A stretch of DNA of 64,000 bases. Source: Sutterella wadsworthensis (lineage in GTDB: Bacteria; Pseudomonadota; Gammaproteobacteria; Burkholderiales; Burkholderiaceae_F). The first letter of the stretch is position 1, and each line of letters begins with the position of its first letter. The notes under the pieces are model-generated. The model saw only the letters and a program-made list of their open reading frames with translations, did not search any database and was not told the DNA's origin. This document shows positions 20,004-30,769 of this stretch, in pieces. The position numbers and the translations under genes were made by a program. The stretch spans positions 35,259 to 99,258 of the forward strand of contig NZ_QNRV01000002.1 of assembly GCF_003315195.1 (NCBI RefSeq), read 5' to 3'.

Positions 20004-20780
20004 TTAATCGCAAGCAGAGAACTGGGCGCCCTGCATGGTCAGCACCCTGCGCAGCTTTTGATTTTCCGTACTTGAAAGACCTGGAAAAATTAAATTAAAA
20101 GCTTTGTTGTACCGGCGTTCTTCGTCTACAACGATACTTTTTACTTTAAAGGCTCTCGCAGCTTCCTCAGCCCAAAGCTTAGCTTTTGGGCGGATGTGAG
20201 TCTTTCCCATAAGAACGGCCCACCCCGTTGCAGAAAATTTAATGATGCTTGCTCCTTGCAGCCCAAAGTCCGTCAAACGCTTGAGCTCTTGCTTTGCTTT
20301 TCCTTCACTCTTAAATGGACCGCTATAGACCATATAAACAGATGCATCAGTCTCTTCCATTACAAGCCGTCCGATAAGACCTGATCGCTCAATTCCGCGA
20401 CGCAATTCAGGCAACCGACGTTCTCCCACAGGTCCAAATCGTAGACAGGTAGCAGTTTCTAAATTGCCAATGGTCATCTCTTCCAAAACAAGAGCATCAG
20501 GAAGAGAGTGCTTTTCGCTTTTTTCCGCAGAGAGCTTCACAGCTTCCTCAGCTTTCTTAGCGGCTCGTGCAGCTCCTGACAGAGCAGGTGCAGGTTCAGT
20601 ACTCTGCGAATCCTTTAATAAAACAGATCGATCCTCTAATTCCTTCAATTTTTGTATATCAGGAATAACGGATGCTGATTCTGTCGGTACGGTGCGTTGA
20701 GGTTGGCTGTCGGACTCAAACCACAACCATCCTACCAACCCCACTACTGCAAGCATTGCGATCAGGAATAGGATACGCAT
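20004..20780 (-). CDS. SPOR-domain membrane protein
   Basis: A 258-residue protein with one N-terminal membrane anchor (about residues 2-21, LFLIAMLAVVGLVGWLWF), an Ala/Lys/Glu-rich linker with probable coil (about 70-90), and a C-terminal domain with the SPOR-like pattern CLRFGPVG...VYMVYSGPF...ELKRLTDFGLQGASII (about 110-185). SPOR domains bind peptidoglycan stripped of stem peptides. In Betaproteobacteria such genes often lie beside birA-coaX, as here. Cell-division or cell-wall role is inferred. Confidence 0.75.
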   Translation of the reverse strand: MRILFLIAMLAVVGLVGWLWFESDSQPQRTVPTESASVIPDIQKLKELEDRSVLLKDSQSTEPAPALSGAARAAKKAEEAVKLSAEKSEKHSLPDALVLEEMTIGNLETATCLRFGPVGERRLPELRRGIERSGLIGRLVMEETDASVYMVYSGPFKSEGKAKQELKRLTDFGLQGASIIKFSATGWAVLMGKTHIRPKAKLWAEEAARAFKVKSIVVDEERRYNKAFNLIFPGLSSTENQKLRRVLTMQGAQFSACD

Positions 20781-20812
20781 TCAAACGAACTCCCAAACTT
20801 CAAGCAAATTAT

Positions 20813-21595
20813 TCAAGATCCTGTCCGCGCACGTGCCAATGCAGCAAGCCCCAGAAGCACTAGATTGTGACGCAACTCCATTTGAGGCAGGACCTGCCGC
20901 ATACGTTCTTGAGCAAATCGAGCAGATCCTCCCGCGACAACGACTCGGACAGATGCAGGATCACGTACCTGTTGAGCAAGCTCTTCAAATGCGAGTCGAA
21001 CCAGTCCGGCTTGGGAATCCAAAATGCCCGAAACAATGGCATCTTTAGTGAGACGTGGTTCACTTTGCCAAAGACCAATATCGCTAGTCAACGCTGCCGT
21101 CCCGTTAACAAGCGACTGTTGCATCATAGTTGGACCTGGAGCTATACGTCCCCCTAAAAAAACATAATGCCTCTCACTTTCGCGAAGCACCGCATCCACC
21201 GTCGTGGCGGTTCCCAGTTGCACAATGAGAATCGCTTCTGCAGGGGCTGAATCAATAGCTCCTATAGCAGCACACCAACGATCTGCACCCAATAGTTCAG
21301 GATGCAGATAATTATTCCTGAGCTCCCATTGAGCACATCGGAATGTAGGCAAAGAATGGACCCATTGCCAAGGAATATCACAGGCATTAAAAAACTTAGT
21401 GGCAGAGAAGGCCAACTTAGGGGCGGCTACTGTGCAACCTAAAACAGCATCAGGTGCTTCACACTGCCACACTTCATAAAGATCATGAAGCGATTCAGGC
21501 GCTCCTCGATGTACCACTGTGTGAGGTTCATGCTCATTGCCTAACACTGCCCATTTGAGTGCTGTATTTCCGAGATCTACCAGAATCGTTTTCAT
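20813..21595 (-). CDS. coaX: Type III pantothenate kinase
   Basis: CoaX carries out the first step of coenzyme A synthesis, phosphorylation of pantothenate. The 260-residue protein has the phosphate-1 motif LVDLGNTALKWAV, the pantothenate-binding LLGADRWCAAIGAI, the phosphate-2 LGTATTVDAVL and FLGGRIAPGPTMMQQSL. Fold and length match the family. It lies 12 bp after birA, and the two are coupled in many Betaproteobacteria. Confidence 0.93.
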   Translation of the reverse strand: MKTILVDLGNTALKWAVLGNEHEPHTVVHRGAPESLHDLYEVWQCEAPDAVLGCTVAAPKLAFSATKFFNACDIPWQWVHSLPTFRCAQWELRNNYLHPELLGADRWCAAIGAIDSAPAEAILIVQLGTATTVDAVLRESERHYVFLGGRIAPGPTMMQQSLVNGTAALTSDIGLWQSEPRLTKDAIVSGILDSQAGLVRLAFEELAQQVRDPASVRVVVAGGSARFAQERMRQVLPQMELRHNLVLLGLAALARARTGS

Positions 21596-21607
21596 GTCTT
21601 AATGACT

Positions 21608-22420
21608 TTAAGAGTTAGCGAGTGAAACAAGTTCCCCAGACAAAAAATGGAGTCCTTCAGCTCCTGACCTCTGCATAATCAAGCGCCCTTCGGCATCAAT
21701 ACCACAGTCAATACCGAGAACGGTTCGACCACTGTCGAGCTCGCGCCAAAGAACCTCCTTGCCGTAAAAAGCGTCATAAAGACGCCAACGTTCGAAAAGC
21801 CTTCCTACAGCATCCTCTTCCTCAAGGGACTTGAAAACCTCTAATAAATCGTCAACAAGCATGGCTAGAAGTTCACCGCGAAATTGTGGATCCCGAGGAT
21901 TCATAAGGAATGCCGGCGCTCGGATCGGCCATCCACTACTTGTAGTGCCACCAGATTCAACTTCCAAATTAAGACCTATGCCTATGATGAGGCTGGAACG
22001 GCCTTCATCATCTTGAACCGACTCCAAGAGAATACCCCCAACCTTTCCACCTTCGGCCCAGACATCATTAGGCCATTTAACAAATACTTTTCGCATCGCA
22101 GCCCGAGAAAGAGCCCCTGCTGCTCCCATAGCAGCCGCAATACTCAATAATCCCGGCGCTCGGGCTCTTAGTGCAACTGTAAAGGGGAGGCCTACCGAAA
22201 AAATAAGTGATTGGCGAACATTACGCCAAACACGCCCTCGAGTCCCTCGGCCAGCTGTTTGATAGTCAGCCGTCAACAACACCGGCTTATCAAAGCCTCT
22301 CTTATGCGCCCATAGCTTTAAATCGTCATTAGTTGAACCAGTCTCACGTACCCACCTAACATCAACAGCATGCGTAAGCGAAGACTTAAGTGCAGTGAGA
22401 AAAACACAAGAATCGGACAT
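21608..22420 (-). CDS. birA: Biotin--[acetyl-CoA-carboxylase] ligase
   Basis: BirA makes biotinyl-AMP and biotinylates the carboxyl carrier protein. The 270-residue protein (starting at 22420; a TTG at 22444 would add eight residues) has the ligase signature TAGRGTRGRVWRN, KWPNDVWAEGGKVGGILLE and a C-terminal SH3-like part (TVLGIDCGIDAEGRL). There is no N-terminal DNA-binding domain, so it is a ligase only and not the bio-operon repressor. Confidence 0.93.
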   Translation of the reverse strand: MSDSCVFLTALKSSLTHAVDVRWVRETGSTNDDLKLWAHKRGFDKPVLLTADYQTAGRGTRGRVWRNVRQSLIFSVGLPFTVALRARAPGLLSIAAAMGAAGALSRAAMRKVFVKWPNDVWAEGGKVGGILLESVQDDEGRSSLIIGIGLNLEVESGGTTSSGWPIRAPAFLMNPRDPQFRGELLAMLVDDLLEVFKSLEEEDAVGRLFERWRLYDAFYGKEVLWRELDSGRTVLGIDCGIDAEGRLIMQRSGAEGLHFLSGELVSLANS

Positions 22421-22544
22421 GAATGAGAGTGCTGGCGAGAGCAATCAAAGAGGTAGGGAAAGGCTTGCTAAAATTTGAATTTCCAACACGCAGCCCCCAT
22501 TGTGGCACAAGCCGCTACGCCGGCACTGCCACTCCCAAAACCGC

Positions 22545-23663
22545 ATGCATAGGCTTCTCACCTTCATTTTGCTACCGCTCTTCGCTCTGCCGTCAGCAGT
22601 AGCTGCTTCCTCCGTTTTAGTGGATCTTGAAAGCAGTCAGATAATCCTCTCTGATAGGCCAAGAACACCCGAAAATGCTTCCAGCATGCTTCCATTAATG
22701 ACGGTCTATACGACTCTGGAGCTTCTGAAAAATGGGACGATTGAAAATAAGCTCTTTGAGTCAGTCAAAAATCCTTGGGGCGGCCCGGATCTAACTCTTG
22801 CAGATCTATTACAGGGACTTCTGATGACTGGAGATCCTGAGGCCGTGGAAGCGGTTCGTCAAACTCTCAAATTGTCAGAAAAAGACTTTTCCCATCAACT
22901 GAACCAAACAGCCAATGCACTGGGTATGTTCGCCACGGAATTCACTTTTCCATGCAACGAAAATACTCCGTGTATCAGCACCGCTCAAGATATGGCGCTA
23001 CTGGCAGAAAGTCTCTACACACACCATGCAATATCGCGTATTTGGGGAGCATCGCATAGTCTTACCCTGCCTGATGGCAAAATACTTCACACGGAAAATT
23101 TTTTCCTTGAAAAAAGTCCAGCCATAACAGGAGTTTATGTTTCACCTAAGAGGAAACATATCGCATCAAGTGCTGCAGTTCTTTCAGAAAATCCTAAAGG
23201 CTCAGATGGCCGCTTGCGCCGACTGTTAGTAGTATCACTCAATAACAACGATCGAGATTCGCTACGTCAGGAAATTTCCTCTTTACTACTTCGCGGCTAC
23301 CGTGACTACGAAACACTAAAACTCTATTCAGATGGTGATTTTGTCGCAAACGTCCCCATATATAAGGGGGAGGAAACGGATGTTCGTGCGGTTGTACCAC
23401 AAACCGTCTTCATCACAATGACTACTGAGCAAATGCTTACTGCGGGAGCTAAAGCTTTGGAAGTTCGAGTGCGTTACGCCTCTCCTCTGATTGCTCCAAT
23501 TAAAGCTGGTCAATACGTCGGCACCCTTGAAATACATGCTGGACTGAAGCTTGCTCAAACGATTCCGTTGGTTGCTCAGTCCGATGTAGATGAAGGAAAT
23601 TTTTGGAAAAGGTTTCGAGATACTGTTCGTATTGCGTTGTCCCAAGAGATCCTGCATCAATAA
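22545..23663 (+). CDS. PBP5-family (DacA-like) protein with lost active-site motifs
   Basis: A 372-residue exported protein that aligns by eye along its length with D,D-carboxypeptidase PBP5 (DacA). The start at 22545 gives a clean signal peptide (MHRLLTFILLPLFALPSAVA). The N-terminal penicillin-binding fold is recognisable (VLVDLESSQIILSD, LADLLQGLL, QDMALLAESL), and the C-terminal PBP5 domain and probable amphipathic tail (KAGQYVGTLEIH, DEGNFWKRFRDTVRIAL) look intact. But SxxK reads SMLP, SGN reads TGD, and KTG reads ITG, so the catalytic Ser-Lys chemistry should be absent. The reading frame is intact, and it is followed by ybeD, as dacA is in E. coli. Most likely a non-enzymatic PBP5 paralogue. 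Confidence 0.8.
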   Translation: MHRLLTFILLPLFALPSAVAASSVLVDLESSQIILSDRPRTPENASSMLPLMTVYTTLELLKNGTIENKLFESVKNPWGGPDLTLADLLQGLLMTGDPEAVEAVRQTLKLSEKDFSHQLNQTANALGMFATEFTFPCNENTPCISTAQDMALLAESLYTHHAISRIWGASHSLTLPDGKILHTENFFLEKSPAITGVYVSPKRKHIASSAAVLSENPKGSDGRLRRLLVVSLNNNDRDSLRQEISSLLLRGYRDYETLKLYSDGDFVANVPIYKGEETDVRAVVPQTVFITMTTEQMLTAGAKALEVRVRYASPLIAPIKAGQYVGTLEIHAGLKLAQTIPLVAQSDVDEGNFWKRFRDTVRIALSQEILHQ

Positions 23664-23673
23664 AGGAATTGAA

Positions 23674-24078
23674 ATGTCTGAAAAAATTCAAGAAAAATCA
23701 GAGTATAAGATTGAACATTTAGAGGCTGAAGATGCTGAAAAGGTAGCAATGACAGCCGAAAAGAAAACCCTTGAAAAGGCCTGTGAAGATGCCGCCCCGC
23801 TTGAGGGAGCTGTTGACGAAGCCTCATCTGTAATGAAGTTCCCAATGGACTTCCCTATCAAGGTGATGGGACTGGCTGCACCCACTTTTCCAAAGGTAGT
23901 CGCCGATATTGCCCGTCTTCACTGTGATGATTTTGATGATTCCAAAACGACGGTTGAATACTCTCGCACTCGCAAATATATGTCGGTGACTGTGGAAGTA
24001 ATCGCCCGCTCAAAGGAGCAGCTTGATGATCTTTACCGCGCTTATACCTCTAACCCAATGGTTAAGATCGTTCTCTAA
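23674..24078 (+). CDS. ybeD: YbeD/DUF493 family protein
   Basis: A small cytosolic protein of unknown exact role with an ACT-like fold. The conserved domain is about residues 50-134 (MDFPIKVMGLAAPTFPKVV, RKYMSVTVEVIARSKEQLD, LYRAYTSNPMVKIVL). The start at 23674 has AAAGGA six bases upstream. The N-terminal 45-50 residues are Glu/Lys/Ala-rich and have no match in the 87-residue E. coli protein, so they are an added tail. It lies 10 bp downstream of the PBP5-like gene, matching the dacA-ybeD order in enterobacteria. lipB and lipA, which follow there, are absent here. Confidence 0.85.
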   Translation: MSEKIQEKSEYKIEHLEAEDAEKVAMTAEKKTLEKACEDAAPLEGAVDEASSVMKFPMDFPIKVMGLAAPTFPKVVADIARLHCDDFDDSKTTVEYSRTRKYMSVTVEVIARSKEQLDDLYRAYTSNPMVKIVL

Positions 24079-24090
24079 CTTAATCGACAG

Positions 24091-25068
24091 ATGACGCCTC
24101 CCCAACCTTTGTCACCTCCATCCGAACAGCCGCCTTCCCCCGCCTATCCTGGCAGACTCGGTGCGTGGCTTGCTTTTACGCGTCCAAAGACATGGCTTCT
24201 GGCCGTAGCTCCAGTTTTAGCTGCATTAGCACTAGCTTGGGCAGAAGCACATGCTTTTTCCCCTGTCGTTGCTCTGCTAACACTGACTATTGCCGTCCTG
24301 ATGCAGGCAATCTCAAATATGGAGAATGATCTCGGCTACAGCAAACGAAAAGCAGAAACGGGCAATCGACGAGGACTTCCTCGAGCTACAACCATGGGGT
24401 GGATTAGCAACCATGCAGCCGAATGGGCAATTCGAATGGCGGCAGTTCTTGCACTGATCAATACAGCAGCGCTCATTTATTTTGGCGGCTGGCCCTTTGC
24501 TCTTGTTGGTGTAGCCTCCCTAACCGCAGCCTATTGTTATATGGGAGGTCCGAAGCCAATTGCCTATACCCCATTTGGAGAGGTTTTGGTTCTTCTCTTT
24601 TTTGGCCTTACTGCTGTCTGCGGTACGTACTATCTACAAACATCAGAACTGACAATCAACTGCATCCTGCTTGGCGCTGCATTAGGCACTATCGCGTCTG
24701 GCGTGCTGGCCGTCAATAATTTTCGAGATAGAGAGCATGACGAAAGCGTAGGTCGTCGTACGCTGGCGGTCCTAATTGGAGAGAAGAGTTTTCTGAGGCT
24801 CTTTGATGCTTTACTTCTTATCCCATATGCACTTGTCGCACTGATGGTTGTCACCGATATCAGCCGTTGGCCCTATTTTCTGGTTATTCTGAGCTTGCCG
24901 CTTGCAATGCGCGTATCTCAACAAATCCGCCGCAGCCAACATGAAGCTCTTAATGAAGTAATGTTTGGCTGCGTTCAGCTTGAAGCGCGCTTTGCTCTAC
25001 TCTTTGCAATCGGCGCCTCTACACAGGCTGTACTAATGAGCCTCACGCTATCTAATATGCTCAATTAA
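24091..25068 (+). CDS. menA: UbiA-family prenyltransferase, probably MenA
   Basis: A 325-residue membrane prenyltransferase with about nine hydrophobic segments. MenA joins a polyprenyl chain to 1,4-dihydroxy-2-naphthoate in menaquinone synthesis. Motifs: AFTRPKTWLLAVAPVL at the first helix, the first Asp-rich motif in NMENDLGYSKRKAETGN, the P-x-x-Y-x-x-x-G-E-x-x-V-L-x-F-F-G stretch (IAYTPFGEVLVLLFFGLT), and the second motif NNFRDREHDESVGRRTL. The last two are closer to MenA than to UbiA or CyoE. No other men gene is in the window. A Pro-rich N-terminal 20 residues are unusual. Confidence 0.82.
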   Translation: MTPPQPLSPPSEQPPSPAYPGRLGAWLAFTRPKTWLLAVAPVLAALALAWAEAHAFSPVVALLTLTIAVLMQAISNMENDLGYSKRKAETGNRRGLPRATTMGWISNHAAEWAIRMAAVLALINTAALIYFGGWPFALVGVASLTAAYCYMGGPKPIAYTPFGEVLVLLFFGLTAVCGTYYLQTSELTINCILLGAALGTIASGVLAVNNFRDREHDESVGRRTLAVLIGEKSFLRLFDALLLIPYALVALMVVTDISRWPYFLVILSLPLAMRVSQQIRRSQHEALNEVMFGCVQLEARFALLFAIGASTQAVLMSLTLSNMLN

Positions 25069-25102
25069 GTTTCTGGCTATTCCTATCGAACTGTAAACTA
25101 AA

Positions 25103-25146
25103 AGAAGCACCCGCTATCCTTTTACGTCTTCAAGCGGGCACTTCAT
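25103..25146. terminator. Hairpin between menA and dolP
   Basis: GAAGCACCCGCT pairs with AAGCGGGCACTTC across a loop of about 15 bases, with A-rich sequence to the left and TTTTC to the right. It lies between converging genes and could serve both. Confidence 0.5.
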
Positions 25147-25167
25147 TTTCAAACTCAAACGTTCTAC

Positions 25168-25821
25168 TTATTCATCTGAAGGTTTTGCTTGCTGCAAATC
25201 CTTCATACGGTGATCAATCTCTTCTCGAGTAGCAATTGAGAAACAAGTTACTACTTTCTGCACTCCCGAAACTTTAGCCGCAGTTTGCGCTGCAGTCTGA
25301 GCTTCTTCACGCGTCACTACCCCCATCAGATAGACGATTCCGCGTTCTACAGCAACTTTCATTTGATTGAGCGAAATAGTACTGTTACCAATAATTGAGG
25401 TACGAACCTTAGTAGCAAGCACCGTATCGGACAGCCGAGTCGAAACGGATGAAGGATCCATAACTGCAATCTCGTTGATAACACCCTGAACGTCAAGGCT
25501 TTTCACCGCGATTTCTTCAGCCTTTCTGCGATCTTCAAGGGAGGTAGCTTCACCGGAAAGAAGAACTCGTCCTTCATAAGCTGTGACATTGATGTGATAG
25601 GGCTTGTTTTTTAACGCCTGAGATACATCATACGCAATACGTTTTTCAACGACCTCGTCACTCACAATGGTTCCTGTCGTGCGACGATCAGTCATAACGG
25701 TAGTAGTAGTCACGGCAGCTCCCCCAATTACTAAAGGAGCAATGCAACCGCTCACCAGGAGCGTTGCTGCGGACAGCACTGTCGCAACTACAGTACAACG
25801 AAAGATAGTAAGAGAATTCAT
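25168..25821 (-). CDS. dolP: Two-BON-domain lipoprotein (DolP/YraP-like)
   Basis: A 217-residue outer-membrane-type lipoprotein: signal peptide with lipobox LLVSGC (Cys near residue 26), then two BON domains (about 57-120, VVEKRIAYDVSQAL...YEGRVLLSGEA; about 130-195, LATKVRTSII...ERGIVYLMGVVTREE). Size and order match DolP, which supports outer-membrane integrity in E. coli by binding anionic lipid. Symbol is by architecture; other BON lipoproteins exist. Confidence 0.82.
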   Translation of the reverse strand: MNSLTIFRCTVVATVLSAATLLVSGCIAPLVIGGAAVTTTTVMTDRRTTGTIVSDEVVEKRIAYDVSQALKNKPYHINVTAYEGRVLLSGEATSLEDRRKAEEIAVKSLDVQGVINEIAVMDPSSVSTRLSDTVLATKVRTSIIGNSTISLNQMKVAVERGIVYLMGVVTREEAQTAAQTAAKVSGVQKVVTCFSIATREEIDHRMKDLQQAKPSDE

Positions 25822-25991
25822 GAAGTGCCCTGAAAAAAAGAATGTTCTCTGAGTCTAGTCGCCTAACAAGTGACAAGTCATAGCTCACTATGAAGTTCCA
25901 GATCTCTTACAGGCATTTTTATGGGGAAACCGGGTTCGGTTGCTGCAACCGTTCGTAAAACTGGTTCGACACGATTCCAAAAAGCGGCAAA

Positions 25992-26675
25992 TCACGGTCG
26001 AGATAACAGAATTTTGTGCGACCGCCAACGTACGGTATCCTCTTGTAACCACCGCTGGAGAACTCCACGTATCTTCGCTCGATTGGCAGAAAGAAGAACC
26101 TTAGCTACATGCATTGATGGGAGCACAGGTAACGGTACCCATTCCACTGATGGATCTCGGAAACGCTCAAGAAACTCTGAATCCGTCGAAAGAGAGGAAG
26201 CGATCATTAATACCCCAAGTCGTTCTTCTAACGAAGTTGCATGGGTTACCAGCATACCCAGGCGATCGCTGAGAGCACAAATCGCAGAATAATTGCTGAG
26301 CTCACGCTGCCAAAGTGGATTTTGATCGCAGATGCGAAGTAATAAGTCAGCATTCACAACATGCACATCAACGGATGTCATGCACCAATGCCGACGCACC
26401 ATTCGATCTTGTACATAAAGTGTTTCACAACTTCCGCAAAGAGCCCTCGGTCCACTAAGCGATACAAGGAGCGGGTCCGCGTGTAGTGGATCCATTAATG
26501 CACGGGCGACGATTCCGCGCCGAACAAGCATTAATGGTCGGAAAAAACCTGGAGACTCATAGAGAACCTCACCTCGCGTGTAATGCATCTCATGCCCCAA
26601 ATTATTGAGCACTCCGATCATTGGGCGTGAGAGTCGAGGAGCAAACCAAGGGAGAAGAGAGGAAGCAGCAGGCAT
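25992..26675 (-). CDS. Crp/Fnr-like regulator, divergent
   Basis: A 227-residue protein with the outline of a Crp/Fnr regulator. About residues 20-125 could be a cyclic-nucleotide-binding-like beta roll (YTRGEVLYESPGFFRPLMLV ... GIVARALM), followed by a long helix (about 128-150) and a C-terminal winged-helix-like part (about 175-227) in which VAKVLLSANRAKIRGVLQRW takes the place of the usual recognition-helix pattern. No Fnr-type iron-sulfur Cys set is seen; CGSCETLY has two Cys. It directly borders the proposed oriC. Regulatory role and ligand are unknown. Confidence 0.6.
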   Translation of the reverse strand: MPAASSLLPWFAPRLSRPMIGVLNNLGHEMHYTRGEVLYESPGFFRPLMLVRRGIVARALMDPLHADPLLVSLSGPRALCGSCETLYVQDRMVRRHWCMTSVDVHVVNADLLLRICDQNPLWQRELSNYSAICALSDRLGMLVTHATSLEERLGVLMIASSLSTDSEFLERFRDPSVEWVPLPVLPSMHVAKVLLSANRAKIRGVLQRWLQEDTVRWRSHKILLSRP

Positions 26676-26699
26676 AAATAATGACAGCTTTTTTGCTGT

Positions 26700-27050
26700 C
26701 GTATATGTGGATAAAATATGTTGTTAACTTTTTTGTTTTATGAAGGAAATGTGGATAACTAGCGCTTGCCCACAACTACATGAAAAGTTGCTCAACATCT
26801 ATCCCTCGTTTTCCACAGAAGATTCAGAAGGCTGTCCACAAATAAATACATGCTTGATCTAATTGAAAAGTATAGCAAAGAACAAGTTATCCACAGAAGG
26901 TGCAGTTCCCTACTACAAACAACTACTTATTAAATATAAAGAATAAGAAAAGATAGGGAAGAATCTTGATGATAAGGACCTATCACTAAAAGTATCTTAA
27001 ATATTTATATATGCAATACATAAATACTAGAATGAAAATCGATAAGTCGT
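26700..27050. other. Proposed chromosomal origin of replication (oriC)
   Basis: The 435-base gap between the Crp-like gene and the 5'-nucleotidase gene holds no gene. It contains three perfect DnaA boxes: TGTGGATAA at 26706-26714 and 26750-26758 and TTATCCACA at 26887-26895, plus weaker ones at 26809-26817 (one mismatch) and 26832-26840 (two). After the third box come a 15-base spacer and CTACTACAAACAACTACTT (26910-26928), which on the other strand reads as DnaA-trio-like 3'-GAT/GTT/GAT triplets, leading into a very AT-rich tract (about 26920-27030) fit for unwinding. Box, spacer, trios, AT-rich tract is the order known for bacterial unwinding sites. Base skew of neighbouring genes agrees (see findings). 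Confidence 0.7.
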
Positions 27051-27110
27051 GGATTATTTGTGTGTAAGCTGTGTATTTTACTGGTGTTTGTTGTGGGTTA
27101 TTAGTGCTAA

Positions 27111-28055
27111 CTATTTAATTTCATTGATATTTTCGTTATGTATGCCAAACGGTACCAAGACACTAGGGATCTTTGTATGAGTGCTCTCAAGATTGCGTGC
27201 TTGGTCGTCAAAAAAGATATGCGGTCTTATAGCTTCAAGAATTGGTGTCTTATCCAACCCATCGAGAAGAAAGAGCTCCGCCGCACTCATACCAAAAGTT
27301 TTGAGAGTTGTAATCAATCGTTCTTCACTCTGAGCTCCACGTGAAGTGACGATAGAAATGCGAATAGCGGGTTTGAAGTAAGGATCGGATTTGCCGCGTC
27401 GCTGTGAATCAAGCCTTTGAAATTTAGACAACTTAGCGAAAAGATCCATAAGAGGTCCAGGTGCATGAGGGGTTTGAGCTTTTTCGAGTTCAAGTTTTTG
27501 GAAGGCCTTGAGCCCCTCTTTTTGATATTCACGCTCAGCCTCGTCGTCGGCAAGCACACCGTCAAAGTCAAATGCGATGCGAAGCGTCTTGTCATCTTCA
27601 TCAGCATCCAGCATTTGACCAGGAAGAACAAGTCCTCCAGGGAGGCCAGCTTCAATGGCATGTGTCACGTTCTGGGCATTGGCAGACAGAAATAACGACA
27701 CCTTAAAGGCCGAGATGTAAGGCAGTGTAGATTGGCCTGAAGTAAACGCTCCAGCATCAATTGGAAGGTTGTAATGCCGACATGAGTTAAAAAAGCGCCT
27801 TGCAGTCACAGGGGAGTTGCGGGAAAGCGCTACAACGCGAAATGGTTCTAGATCTGGGAAAAAGGCATTCAATCCTATGAGACGTTTTACGAAAGGAAAT
27901 GCGACACCAGGCTGCAATGGATCGTCACAGTGCTCAACTTGGTAATCTTTGAAGGCTTCATAGCCTTCTTTTTCAAAAAGTTGATGCTCTTTCTCCAAAT
28001 CGAACAATGCTCGGGATGAAACAGCTACGACGAGTTGATCGGCAGTAATTGACAT
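27111..28055 (-). CDS. 5'-nucleotidase family protein (HAD-like)
   Basis: A 314-residue protein of the bacterial 5'-nucleotidase family (Pfam 5-nucleotidase). A HAD-type motif I is clear in IAFDFDGVLADDEAE (about residues 168-182), motif II-like SIVTSRGA follows, and a C-terminal IFFDDQARN supplies the acidic pair. The N-terminal half has the family stretch VVALSRNSPVTARRFFNS and AGAFTSGQS. It should remove phosphate from nucleoside monophosphates; substrate is not known. It lies between the proposed oriC and the gyrB terminator and has its own upstream gap. Confidence 0.8.
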   Translation of the reverse strand: MSITADQLVVAVSSRALFDLEKEHQLFEKEGYEAFKDYQVEHCDDPLQPGVAFPFVKRLIGLNAFFPDLEPFRVVALSRNSPVTARRFFNSCRHYNLPIDAGAFTSGQSTLPYISAFKVSLFLSANAQNVTHAIEAGLPGGLVLPGQMLDADEDDKTLRIAFDFDGVLADDEAEREYQKEGLKAFQKLELEKAQTPHAPGPLMDLFAKLSKFQRLDSQRRGKSDPYFKPAIRISIVTSRGAQSEERLITTLKTFGMSAAELFLLDGLDKTPILEAIRPHIFFDDQARNLESTHTKIPSVLVPFGIHNENINEIK

Positions 28056-28078
28056 GGTGGGATCCTATCGTTCACAGA

Positions 28079-28118
28079 AGAAAAAAGCGCTGGGGGGACT
28101 TAACTCCCTAGCGCTTTG
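28079..28118 (-). terminator. Terminator after gyrB
   Basis: On the minus strand AAAGCGCTAGGGAG is followed by a short loop and CCCCCCAGCGCTTTTTT, a strong stem with a T-tract just past the gyrB stop. Confidence 0.85.
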
Positions 28119-28122
28119 AAGA

Positions 28123-30699
<2,577 letters not shown>

Positions 30700-30769
30700 T
30701 TAAGCATCCGCGCCGTTGTTGAAAAAATCATCCGTTCACTCCTTATTCATTAGGAGTGGTGTTTCATCA

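Noticed and set aside
22545..23663. dacA-like gene as a pseudogene
   Set aside because: The frame, signal peptide and C-terminal domain are intact and the three motifs are substituted rather than deleted, which suggests a retained protein.
27330..27346. CTCCACGTGAAGTG as a second parS
   Set aside because: Has the CACGTG core but three mismatches to the 14-bp palindrome and is not symmetrical.
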